From assembly GCF_011045015.1 (NCBI RefSeq), contig NZ_JAAKZY010000096.1, forward strand, positions 1 to 37,180: 37,180 bases of DNA, in the 5' to 3' direction. The DNA comes from Streptomyces scabichelini. GTDB taxonomy: Bacteria; Actinomycetota; Actinomycetes; Streptomycetales; Streptomycetaceae. Each line of letters begins with the position of its first letter. Position 1 is the first letter of the stretch. Under the pieces are notes generated by a model. It saw nothing but the letters and a program-made list of their open reading frames with translations, made no database searches and had not been told where the DNA came from. A program made the position numbers and the translations under genes. Positions 6,983 through 14,184 of this stretch are shown piece after piece.

Positions 6983-8079
6983 GACTTGACCCACTGATCA
7001 CGGTTCTTGGCGATCTCCTTGGGCGAAATGATCTCGGAGTCCTCCGCCGGGGCGCCGTACTTCGTGAACTCCTCGGGGATCTGCGCGTCCTCGCGCATCG
7101 GGTACACGAACATGTTGAGCGGCATGTCGGCCTGGAACTTCAGCGAGATGAGGAAGTCGATGAGGGCCTTGCCACCCTTGGCGTTCTTGGCGTTGCTGAG
7201 CAGTCCCGCGTACTCGACCTGCCGGAAGCAGGTGCCGTAGGCGACGCCGGTCGGTGCGGTGTCCGGCTTGGGCTCGGCGAAGACGACCTCGGCGGGCGGA
7301 GAGGAGGCGTAGGAGACGACGAGCGGCCGGTCCCCCTTCGCCTTCTTGCCGCCGGCGGACCCGGAGAACTCCTCGTTGTAGGCCTGCTCCCAGCCGTCGA
7401 CGACCTTCACGCCGTTGGCCTTGAGCTTCGTCCAGTAGTCCTGCCAGCCTCCCCCACTCTCGGCTTCGCTCGAGCGGGAGGTGCCCCCATCGCCGTATTT
7501 TGCCGCGGTGCCCAGCAGGAAGCCGAGGCCGGGCGAGGAGGTGGAGGCGTTCTCGGTGACGAGGAGGTCCTTGTACTCGGGCTTGACGAGGTCGTCGAAG
7601 GACTCCGGCGGGGTCAGGCCCTTCTCTTCGAAGTAGGCCTTGTCGTAGTTGACGCAGATGTCGCCGAAGTCGACGGGCGTGACCCGCTGCTTCTGCCGGT
7701 CGATCCGGTACTCCGGGGGCAGCAGATCGGAGTCCTTGGCCTGGTACGGCTGGAACAGGTCGTTGTCGAACGCCCGGGACAGCAGGGTGTTGTCGACGCC
7801 GAAGAGGACATCGCCCTGCGGGTTGTCCTTGGTGAGGATCGCCTTGTTGAGGGCCTGGCCTGCGTCGCCGTCTTTGAGGACCTTCACCTGGTAGCCGGAC
7901 TGCTTCTCGAAGTCGCTGATCACGCTCTTGGACGCCGCCCACGAGTCATGGCTGACGACGGTGACGGTCTTGGACTCCGAGGCCCCTTCCCCGGAGCCGG
8001 AGTCGGACGACGTGCAAGCGGACAGCGTGACCAGACCGAGCCCGACGGCCACGGCCACGCACTTCTTGGTGGTGCTCAC
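6958..8079 (-). CDS. thiB: Thiamine ABC transporter, substrate-binding lipoprotein
   Basis: The product has 373 residues. The signal peptide ends in the lipobox LSAC, so the mature protein should be lipid-anchored at Cys22 on the outer face of the membrane. The region from TVTVVSHDSWAAS through GDVLFGVDNTLLSRA matches the ThiB family, which binds thiamine and its phosphates. The start is GTG 8079, with AGGAGG 6 nt upstream. Residues about 197-210 (GGTSRSSEAESGGG) are encoded by an interspersed repeat and look like an insertion relative to the fold. It is the first gene of the thiB-thiP-ATPase operon and lies downstream of a TPP riboswitch. Confidence 0.88.
   Translation of the reverse strand: MSTTKKCVAVAVGLGLVTLSACTSSDSGSGEGASESKTVTVVSHDSWAASKSVISDFEKQSGYQVKVLKDGDAGQALNKAILTKDNPQGDVLFGVDNTLLSRAFDNDLFQPYQAKDSDLLPPEYRIDRQKQRVTPVDFGDICVNYDKAYFEEKGLTPPESFDDLVKPEYKDLLVTENASTSSPGLGFLLGTAAKYGDGGTSRSSEAESGGGWQDYWTKLKANGVKVVDGWEQAYNEEFSGSAGGKKAKGDRPLVVSYASSPPAEVVFAEPKPDTAPTGVAYGTCFRQVEYAGLLSNAKNAKGGKALIDFLISLKFQADMPLNMFVYPMREDAQIPEEFTKYGAPAEDSEIISPKEIAKNRDQWVKSWTSLVLK
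7448..7489 (+). repeat. Interspersed Streptomyces repeat inserted in frame within thiB
   Basis: A 42-bp segment starts CCTCCCCCACTCTCGG and ends GCGGGAGGTGCCCCCA, with CCTCCC/GGGAGG arms and CTCGAG near the middle. From general knowledge, elements of this form recur throughout Streptomyces genomes, usually between genes. Here it keeps the reading frame and adds a Gly/Ser/Glu-rich loop of about 14 residues. Confidence 0.55.
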
Positions 8080-8088
8080 TGAATTCCT

Positions 8089-8102
8089 CCTGGGTGACCA
8101 GG
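8089..8102 (-). promoter_or_regulatory. Small hairpin overlapping the thiB ribosome-binding site
   Basis: On the transcribed strand CCTGG-TCAC-CCAGG forms a 5-bp stem whose 3' arm overlaps the first bases of the AGGAGG Shine-Dalgarno sequence (8086-8091). It could be the translational switch of the TPP riboswitch. This is inference from position. Confidence 0.35.
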
Positions 8103-8113
8103 AAGAGACGCGG

Positions 8114-8147
8114 CCCTGCCCGGGAACCTCTGAGTTCCCGGGCAGGG
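8114..8147 (-). terminator. 14-bp hairpin between TPP riboswitch and thiB (expression platform)
   Basis: CCCTGCCCGGGAAC (8114-8127) and GTTCCCGGGCAGGG (8134-8147) are perfect 14-bp arms with a 6-nt loop. It sits between the aptamer and the thiB ribosome-binding site. No U-run follows, which is usual for GC-rich actinobacterial terminators. The probable role is riboswitch-controlled premature termination. An alternative is that it is a constitutive stabilising stem. Confidence 0.6.
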
Positions 8148-8167
8148 CGCAACAGCTTGAGTGATGA

Positions 8168-8262
8168 CCGAACTTCCTACCCAGAATGACCTGGGCAAGG
8201 TTCAGAGGGTCTGCGGTCTGCTACCGCACTCTCAGCGCTGTGGCGCTCCCCTGCCGGAATAT
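8168..8262 (-). ncRNA. TPP riboswitch (THI element)
   Basis: Read on the minus strand, the conserved thi-box elements occur in order: GGGGAGC near the 5' side, GCGCTGAGAGTGCGG (with the invariant CUGAGA), GACCCTCTGAACC, then CAGGTCATTCTGGGTAGGAA at the 3' side. UUCC and GGAA can close P1. This is the TPP aptamer. It precedes thiB and should lower expression of the transporter operon when thiamine pyrophosphate is abundant. The effector output is probably through the hairpin at 8114-8147 or the ribosome-binding-site hairpin at 8089-8102. Confidence 0.93.
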
Positions 8263-8283
8263 GAAGATGTACGTACGAGGGCC

Positions 8284-8289
8284 AGACTA
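8284..8289 (-). promoter_or_regulatory. Putative -10 box upstream of the TPP riboswitch
   Basis: TAGTCT on the minus strand lies about 20 nt before the 5' side of the aptamer, the right place for the operon promoter. I see no good -35 hexamer at 17-18 bp. Confidence 0.3.
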
Positions 8290-8317
8290 CAGCCCGCCAT
8301 TTGAGCGGCCGTGCCAT

Positions 8318-8430
8318 GGTCCGGTGCGGTACCGCGCCCCTTAGGGGCCCTAAGGGGCGCGGGGAACTGCGCGCCCAGCCACGACGAACAGCAGCTTCAA
8401 ACGGACCCGCCGAACCCGCAGTCTAAAACC
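8318..8430 (+). repeat. Streptomyces-type palindromic intergenic repeat, copy 2
   Basis: It shares CCGGTGCGGTACCGCGCCCC and GGGGCGCGGGGAACTGCGCG with copies 1 and 3. The inner palindrome is 31 bp (8332-8362, 15-bp arms around one G). It lies between the thiB leader and the 3' end of rlmN, so it may end rlmN transcription. The tail (about 8380-8430) is more diverged than in the other two copies. Confidence 0.7.
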
Positions 8431-8445
8431 GCTCAAGCACAGCGC

Positions 8446-9552
8446 TCAGCGTTCCGTGGCGGCGAGCTGCCCGCACGCCCCGTCGATCTCCTGGCCACGG
8501 GTGTCCCGGACGGTGACCGGCACACCGTGCGCCGCGATCGCCGCGACGAACGCCTTCTCGTCCTCGGGCCGGGAGGCGGTCCACTTGGAGCCGGGCGTCG
8601 GGTTCAGCGGGATCAGGTTCACGTGCACGGGCTTGCCCTTGAGCAGCCGTCCGAGCCGGTCGCCGCGCCATGCCTGGTCGTTGATGTCGCGGATCAGCGC
8701 GTACTCGATGGACAGCCGACGCCCGGACCTGGCGGCGTACTCCCATCCGGCGTCGAGCACTTCCCGCACCTTCCACCGCGTGTTGACGGGTACGAGGGTG
8801 TCGCGCAGCTCGTCGTCCGGCGCGTGGAGCGAGATGGCGAGGCGGCACTTGAAGCCCTCGTCGGCGAACCGGTGAATGGCGGGGACCAATCCGACCGTCG
8901 ACACGGTGATGCCGCGCTGCGAAAGCCCGAGCCCGTCAGGCTCGGGGTCGGTGAGGGCCCGTATCGAGCCGACGACGCGCTTGTAGTTGGCGAGCGGTTC
9001 GCCCATGCCCATGAAGACGATGTTGGAGAGCCGCGCCGGACCACCAGGAATCTCCCCGTCTCTGAGAGCCCGCATCCCGTCGACGATCTGATGCACGATC
9101 TCGGCGGTCGACAGGTTCCGGTCGAGCCCGGCCTGCCCGGTGGCACAGAAGGGACAGTTCATACCGCAGCCGGCCTGCGAGCTGATGCACATGGTGACCC
9201 GGTCCGGGTACCGCATCAGCACGGACTCGACGAGCGTCCCGTCGAACAGCCGCCACAGGGTCTTGCGGGTCGTGTCCTGATCGGTCGACAGATGCCGTAC
9301 GACCGTCATGAGCTCGGGAAGCAGCGCCTCCTGAAGCTTCGTGCGCGAACCGGCGGGGATGTCGGTCCACTGCTCCGGCTCGTGCGCGTACCGCGCGAAG
9401 TAGTGCTGCGAGAGCTGCTTGGCGCGAAACGGCTTCTCCCCGATCGCGGCGACGGCTTCCTTGCGCTCGTCGGGCGAGAGATCGGCAAGATGCCGCGGCG
9501 GTTTCTTGGCTCCGCGGGGGGCGACGAAAGTGAGTTCTCCGGGCTTAGGCAT
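8446..9552 (-). CDS. rlmN: Dual-specificity 23S rRNA/tRNA (adenine C2) methyltransferase
   Basis: The product has 368 residues, the family's normal length. It is a radical-SAM enzyme that methylates C2 of A2503 in 23S rRNA and A37 in some tRNAs. The cluster-binding CxxxCxxC motif is GCGMNCPFCATG (Cys129, Cys133, Cys136). The SAM-binding FMGMGEPLANY follows, and the second catalytic cysteine is in GACGQL close to the C-terminus. The gene starts with ATG 9552 and is flanked by palindromic repeat copies 2 and 3, so it is probably monocistronic. Cfr-type C8 methyltransferases share the fold. The length and its setting among translation genes favour RlmN. Confidence 0.95.
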   Translation of the reverse strand: MPKPGELTFVAPRGAKKPPRHLADLSPDERKEAVAAIGEKPFRAKQLSQHYFARYAHEPEQWTDIPAGSRTKLQEALLPELMTVVRHLSTDQDTTRKTLWRLFDGTLVESVLMRYPDRVTMCISSQAGCGMNCPFCATGQAGLDRNLSTAEIVHQIVDGMRALRDGEIPGGPARLSNIVFMGMGEPLANYKRVVGSIRALTDPEPDGLGLSQRGITVSTVGLVPAIHRFADEGFKCRLAISLHAPDDELRDTLVPVNTRWKVREVLDAGWEYAARSGRRLSIEYALIRDINDQAWRGDRLGRLLKGKPVHVNLIPLNPTPGSKWTASRPEDEKAFVAAIAAHGVPVTVRDTRGQEIDGACGQLAATER

Positions 9553-9599
9553 GGCTGTACCAGTGTCGCAGATCGATTGACGTGACCTGCGCTGCCACC

Positions 9600-9722
9600 G
9601 GGCCGGTGCGGTACCGCGCCCCGTAAGGGGCGCGGGGCAGTCTCAATTTGCGGCTCCGCCGCGCGGGCGCGACCAGCCACGACGGACGAACCCGCAGCTT
9701 CGAACCCCGCCCCCAGCGGAGC
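9600..9722 (+). repeat. Streptomyces-type palindromic intergenic repeat, copy 3
   Basis: It has the same opening (GGTGCGGTACCGCGCCCC) as copies 1 and 2. Its hairpin is shorter: 9-bp arms 9614-9622 and 9627-9635 around a GTAA tetraloop. It carries an extra module (TTTGCGGCTCCGCCGCGCGG) before GCGCGACCAGCCACGACGGA and ends CAGCGGAGCGCTT as copy 1 does. It lies between the SRPBCC gene 3' end and the rlmN start. Confidence 0.7.
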
Positions 9723-9724
9723 GC

Positions 9725-10174
9725 TTACGCCGTGGTGTGCTCCAGCCGGTCCTTGAGGAGCTTCTCGTCGCGCGGCAGTTCCTTGCGTACCTGTGGGCGG
9801 ACGACGAGGGGCAGCAGGACCTTGCCGAAGCCGCGCCCTTCGAAGTCGATCTGGATCGTCACACGGGAACGCCGTCCTTCGTCGAGCGGCTCGATCTCAC
9901 CGTGCGTACGTGGCCTGACGGGGCCGTCGGTCCCGTGCAGATCCCAGCTGAACGGAGGGTTGAGCTCGTCGAACTCCACGGTCATCGGAACCTCGCGGCT
10001 TCCGAAGCGCCGGGTGACCTTGACCCGGGAGCCCGCGTGGATCGGTCCCTCGTCGAGCGGTTCAGCCGAGACAGCGCTCAGCTGCCATTCCGGCAGGTGG
10101 GAGGGGTCGGTGATATACGCGTAGACGTCTTCGGGGCTGCGGTCGATGTCGATCACTTCGCGGATGGCGGACAT
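9725..10174 (-). CDS. SRPBCC-family (START-like) protein
   Basis: The product has 149 residues. The pattern IDIDRSPEDVYAYITDPSHLPEW is typical of polyketide cyclase/dehydrase-like SRPBCC proteins. It is followed by antiparallel strands (GSRVKVTRRFG, VEFDELNPPFSWDLHG) and a long C-terminal helix rich in Lys/Glu. These form a deep ligand-binding cavity, but the ligand cannot be predicted. The ATG at 10174 has GAAGGAGG upstream, which clearly selects this start over upstream in-frame codons. It is monocistronic, between the cdsA terminator and a palindromic repeat. Confidence 0.82.
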   Translation of the reverse strand: MSAIREVIDIDRSPEDVYAYITDPSHLPEWQLSAVSAEPLDEGPIHAGSRVKVTRRFGSREVPMTVEFDELNPPFSWDLHGTDGPVRPRTHGEIEPLDEGRRSRVTIQIDFEGRGFGKVLLPLVVRPQVRKELPRDEKLLKDRLEHTTA

Positions 10175-10286
10175 GACGCCCTCCTTCCAGGGTGATCCCC
10201 TTTGAGGGCTTACAGAAGAATCGTCCCACTCCGTCACCCCGGATGCCACGGCAGGAACACCGCAGGAACACGGCAGGAAACGGGAG

Positions 10287-10314
10287 GAGCCCCGCTCTCC
10301 ATGGAGCGGGGCTC
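10287..10314 (-). terminator. Terminator hairpin after frr-cdsA
   Basis: GAGCCCCGCTC (10287-10297) and GAGCGGGGCTC (10304-10314) are perfect 11-bp arms with a 6-nt loop, 36 nt beyond the cdsA stop. No U-run follows on the minus strand. Confidence 0.7.
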
Positions 10315-10349
10315 ACTCGAGCCGTGTACGGGGTGGTCGCGGGGCGGGG

Positions 10350-11498
10350 TCACGCGGACCCGACGAACACCACCATGAGCAGCCACACCACCGGCGCCGT
10401 CGGCAGCAGCGAGTCCAGCCGGTCCATGATGCCGCCGTGTCCCGGCAGCAGCGTCCCCATGTCCTTGATGCCGAGATCCCGCTTGATCATGGACTCGCCG
10501 AGGTCGCCGAGGGTGGCGCTGGCCGCGACCGCGAGGCCGAGGAGCAGGCCCTGCCACCAGGCCCCTTCGTCGATCAGGAACTGCATGCACAGGGCGCCCG
10601 CCGCCATGGCGAAGGCGACCGCGCCGAGCAGGCCCTCGCGGGTCTTGCCGGGGCTGATGCGCGGGGCGAGCTTGTGTTTGCCGAAGCGCCAGCCGACGGC
10701 GTACGCCCCTGTGTCACTGACCACGGCGAGCAGCAAGAACGTGACGACTCGCCGCGCACCGTCGTCGGCGGTGAGCATCATGGCCACGAACGTGGCGAGG
10801 AACGGGATGTAGAAGGCCGCGAAAACGCCGGCCGTGACGTCCTTGAGGTAGCCCTCGGGTGGTTCCGTCATACGCCAGACGAGGACCGCGAGGGCGGTGA
10901 GCGCCATTGCCACCCAGGCGCCCTCGGCACCCCGTACATATCCGGCGACGACCATCGCCGCACCGCCGAGCGCGAGCGGCACGAGGGGCGCCTTGATGCC
11001 CTTGCGCTCCTGGAGCCGCGAGGTGAGCTCCCACAGGCCGACCACGACGGCGACCGCTATGACGCCGACGAAGGCGGCCTTGACGACGAACAACGACGCG
11101 ACGATCACGGCACCGAGCCCGACGCCGACGCCTATGGCAGCACCCAGGTCGCGCCCGGCGTTCTTCTTCTGCGGTGCGGACGCCGGCTGTGAGGCGCTGG
11201 ACATGGGCTCCTGCGGCTTCGGCTCATTGCGCTGGTGCCGCGACGGAGCCCGGTGCGGCGGCGGCGTCGACGGCGTCTCGTCGCGGAACAGGGGGCCACC
11301 CGTCCGAGCAGCCCCCCGGTCGTCGTCCTGGTCTCCGCCATGCGCGGGTTCGTCGGGCACGATGGGCATGGGGCGAGTCTGCTGGGCGTTGTGCGCGTCG
11401 TACGCGGGACCCGCCGGGGCAGCCCCCTGGACAGGCCCCTGGTCGGGCGGCCCCCAGTACCCGGCTTGTGGCGGCGCCCCCCAGGAAGAGTCGTTCAT
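10350..11498 (-). CDS. cdsA: Phosphatidate cytidylyltransferase
   Basis: The product has 382 residues and makes CDP-diacylglycerol from phosphatidate and CTP, the entry point to phospholipid synthesis, in the cytoplasmic membrane. The first 115 residues or so are Pro/Gln/Ala-rich and presumably disordered. Several membrane segments follow, then the CDS signature SMIKRDLGIKDMGTLLPGHG with MDRLDSLL, which carries the conserved K-R, K-D and HGG..DR.D residues. The 5' end overlaps the frr stop by 1 nt (TGATG), so the two are translationally coupled. The long hydrophilic N-terminus is typical of Streptomyces CdsA proteins. Confidence 0.95.
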   Translation of the reverse strand: MNDSSWGAPPQAGYWGPPDQGPVQGAAPAGPAYDAHNAQQTRPMPIVPDEPAHGGDQDDDRGAARTGGPLFRDETPSTPPPHRAPSRHQRNEPKPQEPMSSASQPASAPQKKNAGRDLGAAIGVGVGLGAVIVASLFVVKAAFVGVIAVAVVVGLWELTSRLQERKGIKAPLVPLALGGAAMVVAGYVRGAEGAWVAMALTALAVLVWRMTEPPEGYLKDVTAGVFAAFYIPFLATFVAMMLTADDGARRVVTFLLLAVVSDTGAYAVGWRFGKHKLAPRISPGKTREGLLGAVAFAMAAGALCMQFLIDEGAWWQGLLLGLAVAASATLGDLGESMIKRDLGIKDMGTLLPGHGGIMDRLDSLLPTAPVVWLLMVVFVGSA

Positions 11499-12055
11499 CA
11501 GACCTCGAGCAGCTCTGCTTCCTTGTGCTTGAGCAGCTCGTCCACCTGAGCCACGTACTTCGCGGTGGTGTCGTCGAGCTCCTTCTCCGCACGGCGGCCC
11601 TCGTCCTCACCGACGTCGCCGTCCTTGATGGCCTTGTCGATGGTCTGCGTGGCCTTGCGTCGCACGGAGCGGATCGAGATCTTGGAGTCCTCGGCCTTGC
11701 TCTTGGCGACCTTGATGTACTCCCTGCGGCGCTCCTCGGTCAGCTCGGGGAACACCACCCGGATGATGTTGCCGTCGTTGCTCGGGTTGACGCCCAGGTC
11801 GGAGTCGCGGATCGCCTGCTCGATGTTGCGCAGCGCGCTCTTGTCGAACGGGGTCACCACGGCCATGCGCGGTTCCGGCACCGAGAACGAGGCCAGCTGG
11901 TTGATCGGCGTCAGCGCGCCGTAGTAGTCGGCCACGATCTTGTTGAACATCGCCGGGTGCGCACGACCGGTGCGGATCGCGGCGAAGTCCTCCTTGGCGA
12001 CCACGACGGCCTTCTCCATCTTCTCCTCGGCCTCGAGGAGGGTCTCTTCGATCAC
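11498..12055 (-). CDS. frr: Ribosome recycling factor
   Basis: The product has 185 residues, the standard RRF length. The three-helix-bundle domain I and the beta domain II are easy to follow (IRTGRAHPAMFNKI, YYGALTPINQLASF, then TEERRREYIKVAK). RRF works with EF-G to split the post-termination ribosome. Two consecutive GTG codons are possible starts. 12055 fits the family N-terminus and has GGAG 6 nt upstream. It is the first gene of the frr-cdsA pair, with a 177-nt repeat-bearing gap to pyrH. Confidence 0.96.
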   Translation of the reverse strand: MIEETLLEAEEKMEKAVVVAKEDFAAIRTGRAHPAMFNKIVADYYGALTPINQLASFSVPEPRMAVVTPFDKSALRNIEQAIRDSDLGVNPSNDGNIIRVVFPELTEERRREYIKVAKSKAEDSKISIRSVRRKATQTIDKAIKDGDVGEDEGRRAEKELDDTTAKYVAQVDELLKHKEAELLEV

Positions 12056-12164
12056 CACTTGCTCCTGCGTATCTTGAGTAGGCCCGGCAGCTGTTCCTTG
12101 TCGGGGTCGGCGGCCGGCTGCGTCGCGTCTTATTCCTGCACGGTTCCCGACCGGCAGGACATTG

Positions 12165-12240
12165 TCCATCCCCCGGTCAGGGTCCTTCCCCCGGACAGGT
12201 CGGGTTCCCCGATCAGGGTCGGTTTCCCCGGGTCAGGCCC
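12165..12240. repeat. Degenerate tandem repeats between pyrH and frr
   Basis: About four imperfect copies of an 18-20-bp unit of the type CCCCGGTCAGGGTC plus CTTCC fill the space just after the pyrH stop. No convincing terminator stem was seen here. Confidence 0.45.
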
Positions 12241-13003
12241 GGCTGCCTTGGTCACCCACGAGAGTGCCGATCTTCTCACCCTTGACGGCCCGCGCGATAT
12301 TGCCCTCCGCCAGAAGCTCGAAGACCAGGATGGGCAGCTTGTTGTCCCGGCACAGCGTGATGGCCGTCATGTCGGCGACCTTCAGGTCCCGCGTGATGAC
12401 CTCGCCGTAACTGAGGGAGTCGAACTTGACGGCCTCGGGGTTGGTCTTCGGGTCGGAGTCATAGACCCCGTCCACACCGTTCTTGCCCATCAGCAGGGCC
12501 TCGGCGTCGATCTCCAGGGCGCGCTGCGCGGCGGTGGTGTCGGTGGAGAAGTACGGCATGCCCATACCGGCACCGAAGATGACCACGCGGCCCTTCTCCA
12601 GGTGGCGTACGGCACGCAGCGGGATGTACGGCTCCGCGACCTGCCCCATGGTGATGGCGGTCTGCACGCGCGAGTCGATGCCCTCCTTCTCCAGGAAGTC
12701 CTGGAGGGCGAGGCAGTTCATGACCGTGCCGAGCATGCCCATGTAGTCGGAGCGGGCCCGGTCCATGCCGCGCTGCTGCAACTGGGCACCGCGGAAGAAG
12801 TTGCCGCCGCCGATGACGACCGCGATCTGGGCGCCGTCGCGGACAACGGCGGCCACCTCTCGGGCGATTTTGTGCACCACGTCGGGGTCGACGCCCAGTG
12901 CCCCGCCACCGGCGAACGCCTCACCGGAAAGCTTCAGCAGAAAGCGCCCCGCGCCTTTGCCGTGATCGCTCTTGTCGTCCTTGTCGGCCTTGGTGGTCGT
13001 CAT
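12233..13003 (-). CDS. pyrH: UMP kinase
   Basis: The product has 256 residues and phosphorylates UMP to UDP in the cytoplasm. It belongs to the amino-acid-kinase fold: LLKLSGEAFAG binds the phosphates, VIGGGNFFRG is the glycine-rich loop, GTVMNCLALQDFLE and IFGAGMGMPYFSTDTTAAQRA bind UMP and form the core, and DGVYDSDPKTNPEAVKFD follows. The N-terminus has a hydrophilic extension of about 18 residues rich in Lys and Asp. The start is ATG 13003. A strong hairpin separates it from tsf, so it may have its own transcript. Confidence 0.96.
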   Translation of the reverse strand: MTTTKADKDDKSDHGKGAGRFLLKLSGEAFAGGGALGVDPDVVHKIAREVAAVVRDGAQIAVVIGGGNFFRGAQLQQRGMDRARSDYMGMLGTVMNCLALQDFLEKEGIDSRVQTAITMGQVAEPYIPLRAVRHLEKGRVVIFGAGMGMPYFSTDTTAAQRALEIDAEALLMGKNGVDGVYDSDPKTNPEAVKFDSLSYGEVITRDLKVADMTAITLCRDNKLPILVFELLAEGNIARAVKGEKIGTLVGDQGSRA

Positions 13004-13041
13004 GGAGATCTCGCCTCTTTTACGTGTCGCACATGCGAAGA

Positions 13042-13087
13042 AGGCCATTGCCGGTGGGTGTTCTCATCCCATGCGCGGCAATGGCCT
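13042..13087 (-). terminator. Hairpin between tsf and pyrH
   Basis: AGGCCATTGCCG (13042-13053) and CGGCAATGGCCT (13076-13087) are perfect 12-bp arms with a 22-nt loop. It probably ends or attenuates rpsB-tsf transcription before pyrH. Confidence 0.65.
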
Positions 13088-13190
13088 CCTCGTCAGATCT
13101 GCTGTCGTCCGTCACGCACGCGCGCGTGCCCACGTACGAGGACGACTGCTGTCGACCCTAGCGGGGTCTCGCGTGGATCGCGGTACGGAC

Positions 13191-14027
13191 TCAGATGCCG
13201 ACCTTGATGCGCGTGAAGCGCTTCAGGGCGACACCGGCCTCGTCCAGGACCTTCTGAACGGACTTCTTCTGGTCGAGCGCGTACGGCTGGCCGAGGAGGG
13301 TGGCGTCCTTGAAGAAGGCGTTGACGCGACCCTCGACGATCTTCGGCAGGGCGGCCTCGGGCTTGCCCTCGGCGCGCGTGGTCTCCTCGGCGACGCGGCG
13401 CTCGCTCTCGACGACCTCGGCCGGGACGTCCTCGCGGGAGAGGTACTTGGGCGCGAAGGCGGCGATGTGCTGGGCGATGCCCTTGGCGGTCTCGGCGTCC
13501 GGCTTGTCCAGCTCGACCAGGACACCGATCTGCGGCGGCAGGTCGGGCATGGTGCGGTGCATGTACGCGGTGACGTAGGCGCCGGAGAACTGGGCGAAGC
13601 GGTCCAGGACGATCTTCTCGCCCAGGGTGGCGTTGGCCTCGTCGACGTACGCCTGAACCGTCTTGCCGGACTCGATCTCGGAGGCGAGCAGCGCCTCGAG
13701 GTCGGCCGGGGAGGTGGCGGCGACGTGCTCGGCGAGCGTGTTCGCGACGGCCTGGAACTTGTCGCCCTTCGCGACGAAGTCCGTCTCGCACTTCAGCTCG
13801 ACGAGGACACCGGAGGTGTTGTCGTCGGCGATCAGGGAGACGACGGCGCCGTTCTCGGCGGAGCGGCCCTCGCGCTTCGCGACGCCCTTCTGGCCCTTGA
13901 TGCGCAGGGCCTCGACGGCCTTGTCGACGTTGCCGTCGGCCTCGTCGAGCGCCTTCTTGCAGTCCATCATGCCGGCGCCGGTGAGCTCACGGAGCTTCTT
14001 GACGTCGGCGGCGGTGTAGTTCGCCAT
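13191..14027 (-). CDS. tsf: Elongation factor Ts
   Basis: The product has 278 residues and is the GDP/GTP exchange factor for EF-Tu. The N-terminal UBA-like module (YTAADVKKLRELTGAGMMDC, continuing KKALDEADGNVDKAV) and the core CETDFVAKGDKF are diagnostic. It is downstream of rpsB on the same strand, but a 14-bp hairpin in the 157-nt gap suggests partial termination, so tsf may be made at a different level from S2. The start is ATG 14027, with only a weak purine-rich ribosome-binding site. Confidence 0.97.
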   Translation of the reverse strand: MANYTAADVKKLRELTGAGMMDCKKALDEADGNVDKAVEALRIKGQKGVAKREGRSAENGAVVSLIADDNTSGVLVELKCETDFVAKGDKFQAVANTLAEHVAATSPADLEALLASEIESGKTVQAYVDEANATLGEKIVLDRFAQFSGAYVTAYMHRTMPDLPPQIGVLVELDKPDAETAKGIAQHIAAFAPKYLSREDVPAEVVESERRVAEETTRAEGKPEAALPKIVEGRVNAFFKDATLLGQPYALDQKKSVQKVLDEAGVALKRFTRIKVGI

Positions 14028-14122
14028 GATCAGTGAATCTCTTCTCGGAGTTCGAAGTCTCGAAGTCGGCGTCCGCCGCTGATCGGGCGGGCGTCCACCG
14101 AAGATCTACGGTCTGCGGGTGA

Positions 14123-14155
14123 ACGGCGGGCGGCGCGGTCGGCGCCGCCCGCCGT
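14123..14155 (-). terminator. 14-bp hairpin between rpsB and tsf
   Basis: ACGGCGGGCGGCGC (14123-14136) and GCGCCGCCCGCCGT (14142-14155) are perfect 14-bp arms around a 5-nt loop, 29 nt beyond the rpsB stop. The stem is very stable. It lies inside an otherwise conserved operon, so an attenuator is more likely than a full stop. Confidence 0.7.
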
Positions 14156-14184
14156 CACTGGAACCGTGACGCGTGACGCTGGGG

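Noticed and set aside
11174..13207. A 677-codon plus-strand open frame opposite cdsA, frr and pyrH
   Set aside because: It covers three certain genes on the other strand and has no ribosome-binding site or family match.
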